From positions 1-64,000 of the IMG/VR virus record IMGVR_UViG_3300005826_000037: a stretch of DNA of 64,000 bases. One strand, given 5' to 3'. Under the pieces are notes generated by a model. The model saw only the letters and a list, made by a program, of their open reading frames with translations. It was not told the DNA's origin and searched no databases. Below, piece after piece: positions 27,701 to 36,386 of the stretch. Source of the DNA: a virus. Position numbers and translations under genes: made by a program. Position 1 is the first letter of the stretch. Every line of letters starts with the position of its first letter.

Positions 27701-28888
27701 AAACATAGAAATTTTATTTGATACCCAACTAAATGTATCAAATCCCCATGGACCACCTCCATAAACGCCATCATCCTTTACTAGCTCATAGTTACCAGAT
27801 ACTCTGCCTAAAGAGTCTGTAGTTTTTTCTATAAAATTTGTTCCACTTAATGACCCTGTAACTTGAATAATAGAGTCAACTGGTTGTTTTGGTAATACTC
27901 CACTTGCAATATTATCAATTCTCTTTCTATTTATAGTCTTATTTTCGTCTCCAGAAATTTGACCTAATACAACATTATTCTTTGAGCTAGTAGGGTCATT
28001 ACTATTGCTCTTATCAATAAAAATCCAGCTTTCTGTATTTTCCGTAAGAGAAGACCCTAATACAACAACATCAACCTTTCCACCAGATCCTTCAGAAACA
28101 ATAGTTCTTGTTCCGTCTGTTGCTATTTCAACATCAGTTCCATCACGAGTCATTAGAGTATCACCAGGCTCAATAACCTGTGCATCTTGGACTCCTGAGG
28201 TACCTAGAGCGGCATTTAAATATCCCAAGGATGTTCCCACACTAGAACCTGTAAAGCTTGATAGGACCCTGTTTCTGAAGGTTATATCATCTTCTTGATC
28301 TGTACCGCCAGAGAAAGATGCAATATTTGTTACATTTGAAACATCAGCAATATTTGTTCTAGTTAGAGAATAGCTTCCAAGATTTCCTCCGGAGCCTGCA
28401 GATGTTGCAGTGACAGAAACTTCTACTGCATATTCATCAGAAATACCAATAGCATCAAGTTGGTCTCTATATTTTGTAGCAATAGATCGGTAGAAATTTG
28501 TATCAGTAGAAGAAACAGAAATTCCATTTATTATGGCAAAAGAGTATCCATTTGAAGCAATAACCAAATCACCTTTATTTATATTAATTGGAGCTGTAAT
28601 ACTTGAAAATGTTAGGACTGCAATTCCAGATGCTTTTGTTGAGCTACGTCTTGTTATAGAAAAATTCTTTGCTAATTGATCTAAATCATTACCAACAACA
28701 ACTCTTAGTGATTGTTTACTAGATATATTTGATAATTCTTCATATAGAAGTGCCAATTGTGCCGCAGGAGCTTCAACAAATAAATCTCTTGCCACAGTAC
28801 CAGCTTTTGTATCCAAATCTGGTTGTGCAAGTCTAAAAAAATCTAAAAGACTTAGTATGATTTCGTTAACGTTGCGAATATTAGCCAT
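24791..28888 (-). CDS. Baseplate J-like wedge protein with long C-terminal extension
   Basis: A protein of 1365 residues. The first 300 residues match the Baseplate J (Mu gp47/P2 J) family: DTKAGTVARDLF, ALLYEELSNI, VGNDLDQLAKNF, then FSGGTDQEDDITFRNRVLSSF near 193-213. These proteins form the wedges between sheath and hub. The remaining 900 residues contain beta modules also found in the sheath and the 2392-residue protein, and the very C-terminus (LTTALTATELGTTIDSISLI) resembles the usual J ending, so the extra modules are an insertion. The ATG overlaps the stop of the HNH gene as TAATG, and its ribosome site AAGGGGC lies inside the HNH coding sequence. Confidence 0.85.
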   Translation of the reverse strand: MANIRNVNEIILSLLDFFRLAQPDLDTKAGTVARDLFVEAPAAQLALLYEELSNISSKQSLRVVVGNDLDQLAKNFSITRRSSTKASGIAVLTFSSITAPININKGDLVIASNGYSFAIINGISVSSTDTNFYRSIATKYRDQLDAIGISDEYAVEVSVTATSAGSGGNLGSYSLTRTNIADVSNVTNIASFSGGTDQEDDITFRNRVLSSFTGSSVGTSLGYLNAALGTSGVQDAQVIEPGDTLMTRDGTDVEIATDGTRTIVSEGSGGKVDVVVLGSSLTENTESWIFIDKSNSNDPTSSKNNVVLGQISGDENKTINRKRIDNIASGVLPKQPVDSIIQVTGSLSGTNFIEKTTDSLGRVSGNYELVKDDGVYGGGPWGFDTFSWVSNKISMFGEDVVKGQFNGQDNVSFTDVLAIPELQQLVSITNENSTVTSDRSFVQLLHYPVTNVTRVFNVNTGERYIIKDQNPDQTGTYNTTGRIKISGNTLPTPSDVLQVDYSWVVDYDRYSDYDGLEYTSNLRSVTDSIDWGYSSLIKNEKIWFTKNTSTNFFEGTASHPISSVISAYKYLEIDGYVSTITSGSFVERLAVIVQNLENATTTVNSVTLKNGNSELYNTDAGDSSFYNETTVVGISVLHNTYIILPTDTPVSTGDWTTVRLNGTDVFTSSSTNGSFSSRNVTIPAALVDTTADSIALELSYIANVSTMFSAATTSLPTSRAGNGFKLSSNLGFSNFSIANISRRENQTVKLNLSAQYYLDLSISNTDVTLTANDVWSVIRLSDGKELWNIDNPGTVTTAGSGTYQLILSGLNSPATNDSCLVIYYATDIRRFQPFSFSNTMINSRIDTLTQDPSTGRFVVPLNSFTTQSSGLVFKILEPNTDTVLFNVTDGYITAGTSTALIGSATVDFSSQNDLVYKKLKIIGATASNNDGLYDITEYNPITNKITITSVLNNITADQISVISLKDSQEVWSYDGAIQLSNNRLLLESNSSLSLGDKVVTMFFNFKNLRKGQTKVAGAIIDQTVNTGVITVYGKTIHKAEDIIFTATSSGLQLNLAEAMRDALGLSSSAAIPSNINLVKLIKLEKVITASSNSDEVLSVSATYDVMNTTIADNILYSDEMLQDTTLQSTEFVLPSTDNNTFNLDTRNLPALGDKMRVTFYYTKDNNSENLSYTRNGILYTNNKFAFFDRVYISSGFTASQSARFSITSFTQPSLGSRYKVYYDYTAPKSNERITIKYNYNSLITDVTFNIENTRPVNADVLAKEAKLISLDLTMNVVIDPTYSSSQDTILQTLRSQLTTALTATELGTTIDSISLINIAQGITGISRARILYFNETGKTGQVLTKTAQKDEYFAPNTITLATETR

Positions 28889-29598
28889 TAAACTGCCCCT
28901 TGATGTCTTATTCTATAAATGCCATCACTCCAGTTCTTTTTAGATGATAATGGACGTAGATTATCTAAAGACCAACATTGTTTAAACTCTTCATCTTCCA
29001 TAGATGTATATTTAAAAGTACTTTGTGGTATAACATGATCAATCTGCCAAGTCCAAGTAGATTGATCATTGTCATCCCATGTGTTTACATTGTACTTGCC
29101 ATAATTATCCCAACTCATCCATGGTTCAAATTGTGACTCTAAGTGAACATTTAATTCTTGTATAGAATATGGTAAAAACCTCAAACATGAGTTATTTTGT
29201 TTAGTAGAGTAATTTCTCTTAAGCCCCCTATAAATGGCTTTTGAAATTACCTTCCTAATTCTAAAACACGAATCAATATTATATCTATTAGTAACATACT
29301 TCTGTCTTGAAATTAATATTTTTGATTTATTATTCTCATAATAAACTCTATTCCATTCTTTCTTTTTTTCTTGATATCTTTCTTTTATATCTTCTTTATG
29401 TTCTGTATAATAGGTTTTACTTATTTCTCTTAATTTTTCAATATTATTTTGTCTATATTTTAAATGCCTATCTTTATTTTCTTTTGTTTCACATTTTTTA
29501 CAGACCCACCTATAATATAATTTTTCTTTCCTAACAATAGATCTAAAATCAGACATATTTTTTTCTTCCCTGCATTTTTTACAAATTCTGGTATTCAT
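28888..29598 (-). CDS. HNH homing endonuclease inserted between baseplate genes
   Basis: A protein of 236 residues and paralogue of the HNH gene at 1123-1902. It has Cys6/Cys9/Cys33/Cys36, a charged Lys/Glu/Tyr central helix, and a C-terminal HNH core with WQIDHVIP at 184-191 and LDNLRP at 211-216. It separates the gp25-like gene from baseplate J, which are normally adjacent. After the shared SSKKN the protein runs on for a few residues (ending RHQGAV) through the ribosome site of baseplate J. That tail looks like former intergenic DNA. The start has only a weak GGA site. Probably a mobile gene. Confidence 0.85.
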   Translation of the reverse strand: MNTRICKKCREEKNMSDFRSIVRKEKLYYRWVCKKCETKENKDRHLKYRQNNIEKLREISKTYYTEHKEDIKERYQEKKKEWNRVYYENNKSKILISRQKYVTNRYNIDSCFRIRKVISKAIYRGLKRNYSTKQNNSCLRFLPYSIQELNVHLESQFEPWMSWDNYGKYNVNTWDDNDQSTWTWQIDHVIPQSTFKYTSMEDEEFKQCWSLDNLRPLSSKKNWSDGIYRIRHQGAV

Positions 29599-29640
29599 AT
29601 TTTTTCCAAGCGCTCAAGACATATCTAATATGTATATATC
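29599..29640 (-). promoter_or_regulatory. Possible promoter for the second HNH gene
   Basis: The minus strand has GATATATACATATTAGATATG before the start. It shares the string ATATACATAT with the gap upstream of the other HNH gene. No -35 box is evident and the ribosome site is weak (GGAAAA). Confidence 0.3.
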
Positions 29641-30072
29641 TTATATTGTAGATACTCTGAAAACTGTTGTAATTGGTTTTAGTCCTTTTGTTATTGCACC
29701 AATTCTAACATCAAATAATCTAGGATCTATTCGATTTCTGACTATAGATATTTCTGATATTGCACTTATCTGTTCATCGGCTGATACGCGTTGGAATGAT
29801 CGTACTTGTAATTCTTGTAATGAGATAAGCATATTCAATGCAGTACTTAGTTGAGATTTTCCCATTTGCACCAAAACTGATGTATGGGATGGATTGCCAA
29901 CAATAGTTCTTGACAAATAAGACCCATACCAAGGCTGCATTGGATTTGCCCCATTTGTTGTGAGACAAATTTTTAGAATATCTTGGATTAATTTTTCTGA
30001 ATCAACAACTGTTTGCAATTCTGAGTTATTGATTACTAAATCACCATTTTTAAGCTTTAAGTCAAATGACAT
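29641..30072 (-). CDS. gp25/W-like baseplate wedge protein
   Basis: A protein of 143 residues, the usual size of the GPW/gp25 family, which helps assemble the baseplate wedge and start sheath polymerisation. Visible marks: DLVINNSELQTVVDSEKLIQ at the N-terminus, NPMQPWYGSYLS near 44-55, and the C-terminal strand pair VRNRIDPRLFDVRIGA. It sits upstream of baseplate J as in other contractile tails, apart from the inserted HNH gene. A GAAGGAG/GTAGGAG pair precedes the start. Confidence 0.82.
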   Translation of the reverse strand: MSFDLKLKNGDLVINNSELQTVVDSEKLIQDILKICLTTNGANPMQPWYGSYLSRTIVGNPSHTSVLVQMGKSQLSTALNMLISLQELQVRSFQRVSADEQISAISEISIVRNRIDPRLFDVRIGAITKGLKPITTVFRVSTI

Positions 30073-30134
30073 GGTGCGCTCCTACTCCTTCATATGCAGA
30101 AATATTAGATAAACCTGCATGTGTGTTAAAATAC

Positions 30135-31808
30135 TTAAGAGCGCGTACTATTAGAGAGTTCATTCTCATATAGCTTATCCATAAGACTATAAAATTGTTT
30201 AACATTTGTTGTTAAAGATGAGATTGAAAGTTCAAGAGTTGAACGTTCTGCAGAAGGCTTATTTAATGCACTCTTCATTCTGTCAAAAGCATCATCATCT
30301 AGAAAACCATACAAGTTCTCTAATGGCATAATATATAATGATCCAATAACTGCAATAATATCACAAAGACCTAAACCACTAAACTCACCCATTATTATTT
30401 CTACAATCTTTAATGCTTCATTAGCTTGTTTAATCCACTTAGTTCTAACTTTATCCATTTCATCATATGATTTAGTGGATACATTATTCTCTTCATCGGG
30501 ATTTTGTGCGTCAAATATATTAACGAACTCCCCGCCAGAAAAAACAAAATTACCTTTAGATTCAGCAGTATCATATTTCTTCGCTGCTTGTGCAACCATC
30601 TTATTAAATAGAGCTATAGTCATATCATAATCTAATTTGGTTGTTAAAACTTTTTTATTTGAAATATCTTTATTTACCAATAAACTTCTTACAGATGACC
30701 CGCCTTCTGGTCCAATTTTAGATGGTATTGGTAACCAATAATATTGCTTCTGAACCTTTTCAATAGAATTCTTTTGAGCATCTACTAACTCTCTTATCAT
30801 CTCTTTAATGATCTCTATAAATTTAATAAAATATGTCTGTTCAGTAACAGTGGTCCCACTTAAATAGCTAAGAGAATATTTTATAAGATCTTCATCTACA
30901 ATATTCTGATTGTTACTAATAAATTCAGTAATTGTCTTTGAGGCAGTTCCAGAAGTTTTAGGATCTATAACTGCCGATCTGTCTTCAATTACTTTTTCGA
31001 TCCAAGGTCTTTTTACAGAGTCTACTTCTGTTGATCTAAGTTTTGAAGCATCTGTAACAAATGGAACGGCAACCATTTGTTTAGTTGGAACTGTAATGTC
31101 ATATCTTGCATCAGTCAAGAAAGGAGTAATAATGTGATACCTTTTGTCCTGCAACTTAGATGTTGGTACAGCTCCATTAGCTGCAACATATTCTGTCAAT
31201 TTTGGTCTAAATTTTCCTACTCTTCCTTCTAACGATAATTTGTATGATTGAGTCTCTGGGTCCATATCTTCTAAAGAATCTTCAATATTTTCTGTTGCTA
31301 TAGCAAACTTCCTTGTATTTGCGCTAGAAGAAAGAGCAACAACACAAGCATCAATGGTTGTATTATTAGAAAATAATGCCAAAAAATCCTGAGCAAATGT
31401 TTCTCTCTTATCAGACAACTTAACAAAATTATCTTTCATACTGGATCTTATTTCTTCTTTATCTGCTTGTTTGATCTTTTTTGATGAAGAAAAATGTTTA
31501 TCATATCCTGGATTATAAAAATTTGTTCCATTATAGACAGGAAAGCCAATTAATCTATAAAATGCATGACATCTACTTTCTTGATAATCAATTTCTGGTT
31601 TTAATAAAGACCTAATAGAATTAGTTCTGGCTGTGGTATCTTTCATCTTATTTTTGATAAGACCTTTATTCTGAGGGCTTGTAACATTTGTTTTACTCCT
31701 CATTTCATCAATAGGCTTAATGAAAGACTCATACACCTTAATAATATCAATTTGATAGTCTTGGGTGCTTTGATAATTCTTTTGATTAGTGTTATCAGTC
31801 TCCGCCAT
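30135..31808 (-). CDS. Unidentified baseplate-region protein
   Basis: A protein of 557 residues, mostly helical and charged, with no membrane segment. It is rich in Lys, Asp and Ser and has no recognisable family motif; helices near 330-360 and 400-440 could be coiled coil. Its ATG overlaps the stop of the upstream hydrophobic gene as TAATG, so the two are coupled. Position between gp25/W and the spike/hub genes suggests a baseplate component or assembly factor. No DGY turns, unlike several neighbours. Confidence 0.65.
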   Translation of the reverse strand: MAETDNTNQKNYQSTQDYQIDIIKVYESFIKPIDEMRSKTNVTSPQNKGLIKNKMKDTTARTNSIRSLLKPEIDYQESRCHAFYRLIGFPVYNGTNFYNPGYDKHFSSSKKIKQADKEEIRSSMKDNFVKLSDKRETFAQDFLALFSNNTTIDACVVALSSSANTRKFAIATENIEDSLEDMDPETQSYKLSLEGRVGKFRPKLTEYVAANGAVPTSKLQDKRYHIITPFLTDARYDITVPTKQMVAVPFVTDASKLRSTEVDSVKRPWIEKVIEDRSAVIDPKTSGTASKTITEFISNNQNIVDEDLIKYSLSYLSGTTVTEQTYFIKFIEIIKEMIRELVDAQKNSIEKVQKQYYWLPIPSKIGPEGGSSVRSLLVNKDISNKKVLTTKLDYDMTIALFNKMVAQAAKKYDTAESKGNFVFSGGEFVNIFDAQNPDEENNVSTKSYDEMDKVRTKWIKQANEALKIVEIIMGEFSGLGLCDIIAVIGSLYIMPLENLYGFLDDDAFDRMKSALNKPSAERSTLELSISSLTTNVKQFYSLMDKLYENELSNSTRS

Positions 31809-34012
31809 TATGAACCATCCCTGCCGCCTGAATTATGACCCGCAGCCGCTTGGTCACCAGCATCTCTTCTTGGCTTGGTTGTCGAATCACCATCAGATGT
31901 TGGGACTGTTGGTGAGAATGGAGATACAGGAGCATAAATAAACCTATAATCAAGTGTATTTAAAACACGAGAAGGATCTTCATCAATATTATCTGGAAGA
32001 TTATTCGTACAGAAAATTTGATCATCAAATGAAACCATTAATTGACCAGAACCAGGGTCTTTACTAGTTATATTTGCTGTAAATGAAGAATATCCATCAT
32101 AAGCAAAATTGGTAACATCACCAAATGTTGCGTGAGCTTTCATCTTTTTCGATAGATTATTTCCAATATCTGACGTTAATGATGATGCAATGCCATATCC
32201 GTTTCTTTCCCTTAAAGTTGCTGTAATTACTATTGGTTGTGTTGTGAACTGTTTAGTGTGACTTATTTCAAAATCACTACTACAAGCATCAAAACCTAAC
32301 TCAACAATATTTCCCAAAGCAGAGTTTGCATCATCACTTAATTTAGACATACATGCCAAAGCTGTTGCTTGAAATTGTGCTATACCCTCAACTGTTAAGT
32401 TTCCACGGAAACCCGCAATAGCAGTGGACAAACATTGCTGTGCACCCTCAATGTCTGGGAAACCATTTGCAACTTCCATTGCGCTACCCAACAAAGATAA
32501 CTTAAGAGCAACATCTCCAGCAATAGCCTCATTAACAAAAGTACGATCAAGTGATACATCAGGAATACATCCTGCAGTAATAATATCCTTACTCCATAAA
32601 ACCTCATGATTTGGTTTGAATATATATTCAACGTTTTCATAGAAAATATATCCATCATCTTGATTTGGATTTGGATTATCAGTATTTATATCTTGCATAT
32701 GAAAGAAATTATTCAGGGTTGCCTGTGTAGATAATTTTGCATATCCATCTTCTGCATAACCATACAAAATACTACCATCATCTTCATAACCTAAACCACC
32801 ACCTATATAACATACTCCTGTTGGTACAGATTGGTTGCTATTATCATAAAATTTAAAATTAGATGATGGTACTTGCAACATAACACAATCTTTAAATTGA
32901 ATCCATCGAGGATCTCCATCAGAAGAATTAGTTCTATTATATGTTGCAGGATTATAAAACATCCTCAAATCAAATGTATATGGAGCTTGTTTTGGTGGAG
33001 TTGCTGAAGTATAAGTTGAATCTGTTGGGAAAAACACTGGTTTTGGCGTATCAGAAATATCATAAGCATCATATATATTACTAAATGCTTGATTCTGTTC
33101 TTGATATACATCAAAAAATTGAAAACTTTCTGCTCTATATTCAAATGAGAAGGATGGTAATAATGAAAATGTTCTATTAATTTTCCTATAATATTGAAGT
33201 GTCCCTGTTATTCTCTCATAATCATTTTTTACAATCTCAGGACAAACTTCTGCATCACAACAATTGTCTGCATTAGTACTACCAACACTACTAGTACTAC
33301 CATCTCCACATGGAGGAATAGCAAATGCTAAACTCAAAATATCTCTAATAACTCCAAAAACAATATTAAATAGAGCGAGAAGAACAAATAAGTTCTGGAA
33401 TATACAAAGCAATGCACCTAACTTCTGAGCAATAGCCAAAATTGCATTATCATTCGCATCTCTAAATGCATTTGATAGTGCTAAAATGTTTCTTAAAATA
33501 AGTTGAATAAATTTGATTATTTGTTCAATTATATATTTAATCAAAGCTAGCAATAATAGTAGCAATGAAATTATCATAATGATAAGAGCCCATAATGGGA
33601 ATAGATTTAGAAAATCAGGAATACATCTTCTAAATAATCTTTTAACTGCTCTTAATACTTTGAATGGATTTTTTAAGGCGCAAAGAACTTCTATGACACA
33701 TAATAGTAACTTTAATAATGGGAGGAAAAACTTATACATCATAAGGTAAGGCATAAATTGATCAAGTAATTTCATAATCGCATCAAAAATATCCTTACCA
33801 AAATTAGGATTTAACTGTGGTAATAACGCTCCTGGAGGAATGAGCATTTGCAATTGATTCAATAAATCTAATAGATTCTCTGGAAATCCTTCTGGAAATG
33901 GATTGATGTTAGGTAGTTTAAGGGAAAAAGGCACCCCAAAACCTGGAATTGCAATTCCACTAGGACCATCAGGTAAATCTATTGATACATCATTTGGGCT
34001 ACATGGTGTCAT
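31808..34012 (-). CDS. Very hydrophobic baseplate-region protein
   Basis: A protein of 734 residues. Residues 1-70 are Pro/Gly rich. Residues 75-240 hold a run of hydrophobic helices (PYLMMYKFFLPLLKLLLCVI, LWALIIMIISLLLLLLALI, LLCIFQNLFVLLALFNIVF) separated by basic stretches, unusual for a tail protein. Residues 245-270 are Cys rich (PPCGD, NCCDAEVC). The rest is beta-rich with three DGY turns and ends in a Gly/Asp/Ser tail. A role at the tip, touching or entering the host membrane, is an inference. The start has no ribosome site but has an extended -10 nine bases upstream. Confidence 0.7.
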   Translation of the reverse strand: MTPCSPNDVSIDLPDGPSGIAIPGFGVPFSLKLPNINPFPEGFPENLLDLLNQLQMLIPPGALLPQLNPNFGKDIFDAIMKLLDQFMPYLMMYKFFLPLLKLLLCVIEVLCALKNPFKVLRAVKRLFRRCIPDFLNLFPLWALIIMIISLLLLLLALIKYIIEQIIKFIQLILRNILALSNAFRDANDNAILAIAQKLGALLCIFQNLFVLLALFNIVFGVIRDILSLAFAIPPCGDGSTSSVGSTNADNCCDAEVCPEIVKNDYERITGTLQYYRKINRTFSLLPSFSFEYRAESFQFFDVYQEQNQAFSNIYDAYDISDTPKPVFFPTDSTYTSATPPKQAPYTFDLRMFYNPATYNRTNSSDGDPRWIQFKDCVMLQVPSSNFKFYDNSNQSVPTGVCYIGGGLGYEDDGSILYGYAEDGYAKLSTQATLNNFFHMQDINTDNPNPNQDDGYIFYENVEYIFKPNHEVLWSKDIITAGCIPDVSLDRTFVNEAIAGDVALKLSLLGSAMEVANGFPDIEGAQQCLSTAIAGFRGNLTVEGIAQFQATALACMSKLSDDANSALGNIVELGFDACSSDFEISHTKQFTTQPIVITATLRERNGYGIASSLTSDIGNNLSKKMKAHATFGDVTNFAYDGYSSFTANITSKDPGSGQLMVSFDDQIFCTNNLPDNIDEDPSRVLNTLDYRFIYAPVSPFSPTVPTSDGDSTTKPRRDAGDQAAAGHNSGGRDGS

Positions 34013-34030
34013 GCTTGTATATATATCAGT
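34013..34030 (-). promoter_or_regulatory. Candidate extended -10 promoter, possibly leaderless
   Basis: The minus strand reads CTGATATATATACAAGC directly before the ATG of the hydrophobic protein. TGA TATATA is an extended -10, and the 7 bases that follow put the expected start of transcription at the ATG. No Shine-Dalgarno is present. Confidence 0.4.
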
Positions 34031-34377
34031 TAGTTTTGACCAGGAACTTTAGGCTCTAATACGCCAATATCTGATGTTTTCTTATTCAATGATCTTTCTA
34101 TTTCGGCAATACATTTATCAAGAACTGACTCAATTGCTGCGTCTACTTTCACAATATCAACAGAATCAATATCATGATAAATCATAACCTTAGCTGCAGC
34201 TTTCCATAAATCTCTTTTTATATCTTCTTTAAGATCATCAAAAGCATATGTATCAATTTCTGTTGCTGTTACTTTGGCAGCAGCCATTGCATTCTTTGCA
34301 AGTTTCTCCATTCCTTGATCATTTGCTTCTTGTGCCTGGAGTACAATTTTTGTTGTTGTTGATTTAATATTTTTCAT
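34030..34377 (-). CDS. Small helical protein next to the spike gene
   Basis: A protein of 115 residues, mostly helical (many Ala, Lys, Asp, Ile) with a short Pro/Gly tail. It overlaps the end of the spike gene by four bases (ATGA type) and is followed by the hydrophobic protein. It could be a baseplate plug or a chaperone for spike or hub. No known family recognised. Confidence 0.6.
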   Translation of the reverse strand: MKNIKSTTTKIVLQAQEANDQGMEKLAKNAMAAAKVTATEIDTYAFDDLKEDIKRDLWKAAAKVMIYHDIDSVDIVKVDAAIESVLDKCIAEIERSLNKKTSDIGVLEPKVPGQN

Positions 34378-36386
34378 ATTGAGCCACCAAAACCCTTCAT
34401 TACTGGTCTTTCCTGTATTTTAACAATTTCTGCTTGAATATCTATAGTTGCATCAGATGATATCTTCATGCCTTGTGATGCGTGTATTTGCAAAAATGAT
34501 GGAGTCATAATCTTTACGCCATCATTATCAATTCTTATCATATGAGCATAACCACCATCAGTTATTACTCTTAAATCTAATACCGCACCATAATTACCAT
34601 TATTAGATTTAGCAAATCTGCTATCTGTTGCAACACCAACCCCACCAATTTGCATATAAACATCGCCATCCATATTCATAGCTAAACTTTTATTTGTCAA
34701 ATCTCTTCCAATATTACCAACAATTCCACCAGCCATATCAATCCATAGAGATTGGCGATCAATAGTATTAGCCCCAATATTAAATTCTAAAGACCCGTCA
34801 AAATTTATTGAACCACTACGACCGCCAGCATTAGCATTTTCCCCACTAACATATATTGTATCACTAACAACAGATGATAAATGTGCATTAGCCTCAACTA
34901 TATCATCAATGTTTATATTCCTATACGTTGATGTATCTGCCTGATATCTAATATAGTCATCTCCAGTAAAAGCATAACATGTTGACAAAATATCATGATA
35001 TGCTGTGCCATGTTTTATATGCTTTTCAGTAATTCTATCAAGAGGTGTTCCATCTGCATCTCCATTCTTAATTGATATTGAACCTCTATTTTTTGATCCT
35101 GTATCAATTCCATCAACAGTTTTTGATTCTGAAAATCGCTTAAAATCTGGAGCAGGAAATGAATCATGAAGTATATCAAGATTATCTTCTCTATAAAATA
35201 AAGCATCTGGATTATCTGTCAATGTAGAATAGTTTTCATATCTAGTTAATAATGGAATGTTGCCAGTTTCACTAGATGCAGGAACATTTATTTTAAATTG
35301 ACCCTCTTTATCAACATCAATAAAAAATCTACTTCTATCTCTACCATAATCTTCATTAGAGTCTATATCTGGCAGTACAACCTTGCCATCTTGACCTGTT
35401 AGATCTTTTCTAGCATTAATCTCAAAATGGTATGCAATACTCTTTCTTTCAAGAGCTTTAATTGCTAAAAATGATGCAGTTTTATCTTCACTTTTTTCAG
35501 ACTTAATTGTTTCATTCTCTCCGCCTACAGGAATTGGATATCTATTAAGATCTAAAATGTTTCCGAAAATATCTATAACTGTTCCCTTAACAGTTTCCAT
35601 TAGATAATTTGGTTCATAAAGAGTTAAGCTTAAAGTATCTGCTCTACTATTTCTTCTGCTTATATAATTTAAATCAACAGACTCATCTTCGCTATTCCCA
35701 TACAAACGAGACTCTGTAACATTGTCTGCAACATCAGCTTCTAATTGAAACTCATATACCTGTTCTCTCTTTTCAACAAAAGCCGGATTTTTATTAGAAC
35801 CAGAAACTACACTGATAGATACAGAAGGATCCATTCCTATCTTATAATAGTATTTATCATAATCATCACTTGTAAGCTTTATAGATTGTGGAAACTTTTT
35901 ATTAATTTTTAGATCTCTTTTTACAAGTCCGTTTATTGATCTTGACGCTTGTGTAAAACTAAACTCCTCATCAAAATTATAACTAGCTATTCCAGTGCCA
36001 GCATTTAGACGTATATTATTAATATCAGAGCCTATTTTAATATTGTAATTTCCATCAAGCGTGATTTTAGTGCTATCATTACTTTGAAGTAAAAGCTCGT
36101 CTTTTTTTATAGATGGTACATAATCAGTATTTGACGGCTTAAATGATACAAAGAAATACTCTCCACCGCTTCCTTGTCCAACAACAACTGGTGTACCGTT
36201 TTTTGGCAAAGTCCCAACAAATGGTCCGTCATTATTAAATATAGCAGTTGGCAGAATGATTTCTACTGGCTTATTACTACTTGTAGCATTAGCCCCAACA
36301 AGTTTTACTTGCGCTTTGTTAGTTTTTCCATTATAACCAACAATTGTGCCCGTAAATAATAGTCCAACCTCTTCGCTAAATAACAT
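34374..36386 (-). CDS. Central spike/hub protein with OB-fold N-terminus
   Basis: A protein of 670 residues. Residues 8-85 read as the OB domain of gp5/gpV/VgrG-type baseplate proteins: GTIVGYNGKTNKAQVKLVG, then LPKNGTPVVVGQGSGGEYFFVSF. The C-terminal 170 residues have short repeated strands (SLEFNIGANT, SLWIDMAGGIVGNIG, SLAMNMDGDVYMQIGG, HASQGMKISSDATIDI) typical of the triple beta-helix needle. The middle is an insertion of unknown fold. It lies directly after the hub gene with a one-base overlap. Probably the membrane-piercing spike. No lysozyme domain is visible. Confidence 0.72.
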   Translation of the reverse strand: MLFSEEVGLLFTGTIVGYNGKTNKAQVKLVGANATSSNKPVEIILPTAIFNNDGPFVGTLPKNGTPVVVGQGSGGEYFFVSFKPSNTDYVPSIKKDELLLQSNDSTKITLDGNYNIKIGSDINNIRLNAGTGIASYNFDEEFSFTQASRSINGLVKRDLKINKKFPQSIKLTSDDYDKYYYKIGMDPSVSISVVSGSNKNPAFVEKREQVYEFQLEADVADNVTESRLYGNSEDESVDLNYISRRNSRADTLSLTLYEPNYLMETVKGTVIDIFGNILDLNRYPIPVGGENETIKSEKSEDKTASFLAIKALERKSIAYHFEINARKDLTGQDGKVVLPDIDSNEDYGRDRSRFFIDVDKEGQFKINVPASSETGNIPLLTRYENYSTLTDNPDALFYREDNLDILHDSFPAPDFKRFSESKTVDGIDTGSKNRGSISIKNGDADGTPLDRITEKHIKHGTAYHDILSTCYAFTGDDYIRYQADTSTYRNINIDDIVEANAHLSSVVSDTIYVSGENANAGGRSGSINFDGSLEFNIGANTIDRQSLWIDMAGGIVGNIGRDLTNKSLAMNMDGDVYMQIGGVGVATDSRFAKSNNGNYGAVLDLRVITDGGYAHMIRIDNDGVKIMTPSFLQIHASQGMKISSDATIDIQAEIVKIQERPVMKGFGGSI

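Noticed and set aside
13688-28888. Short-spaced DGY-encoding repeats as a CRISPR array or diversity-generating template
   Set aside because: The repeats are in-frame codons with synonymous variation, not regular repeat-spacer units, and no reverse transcriptase or cas gene is present.
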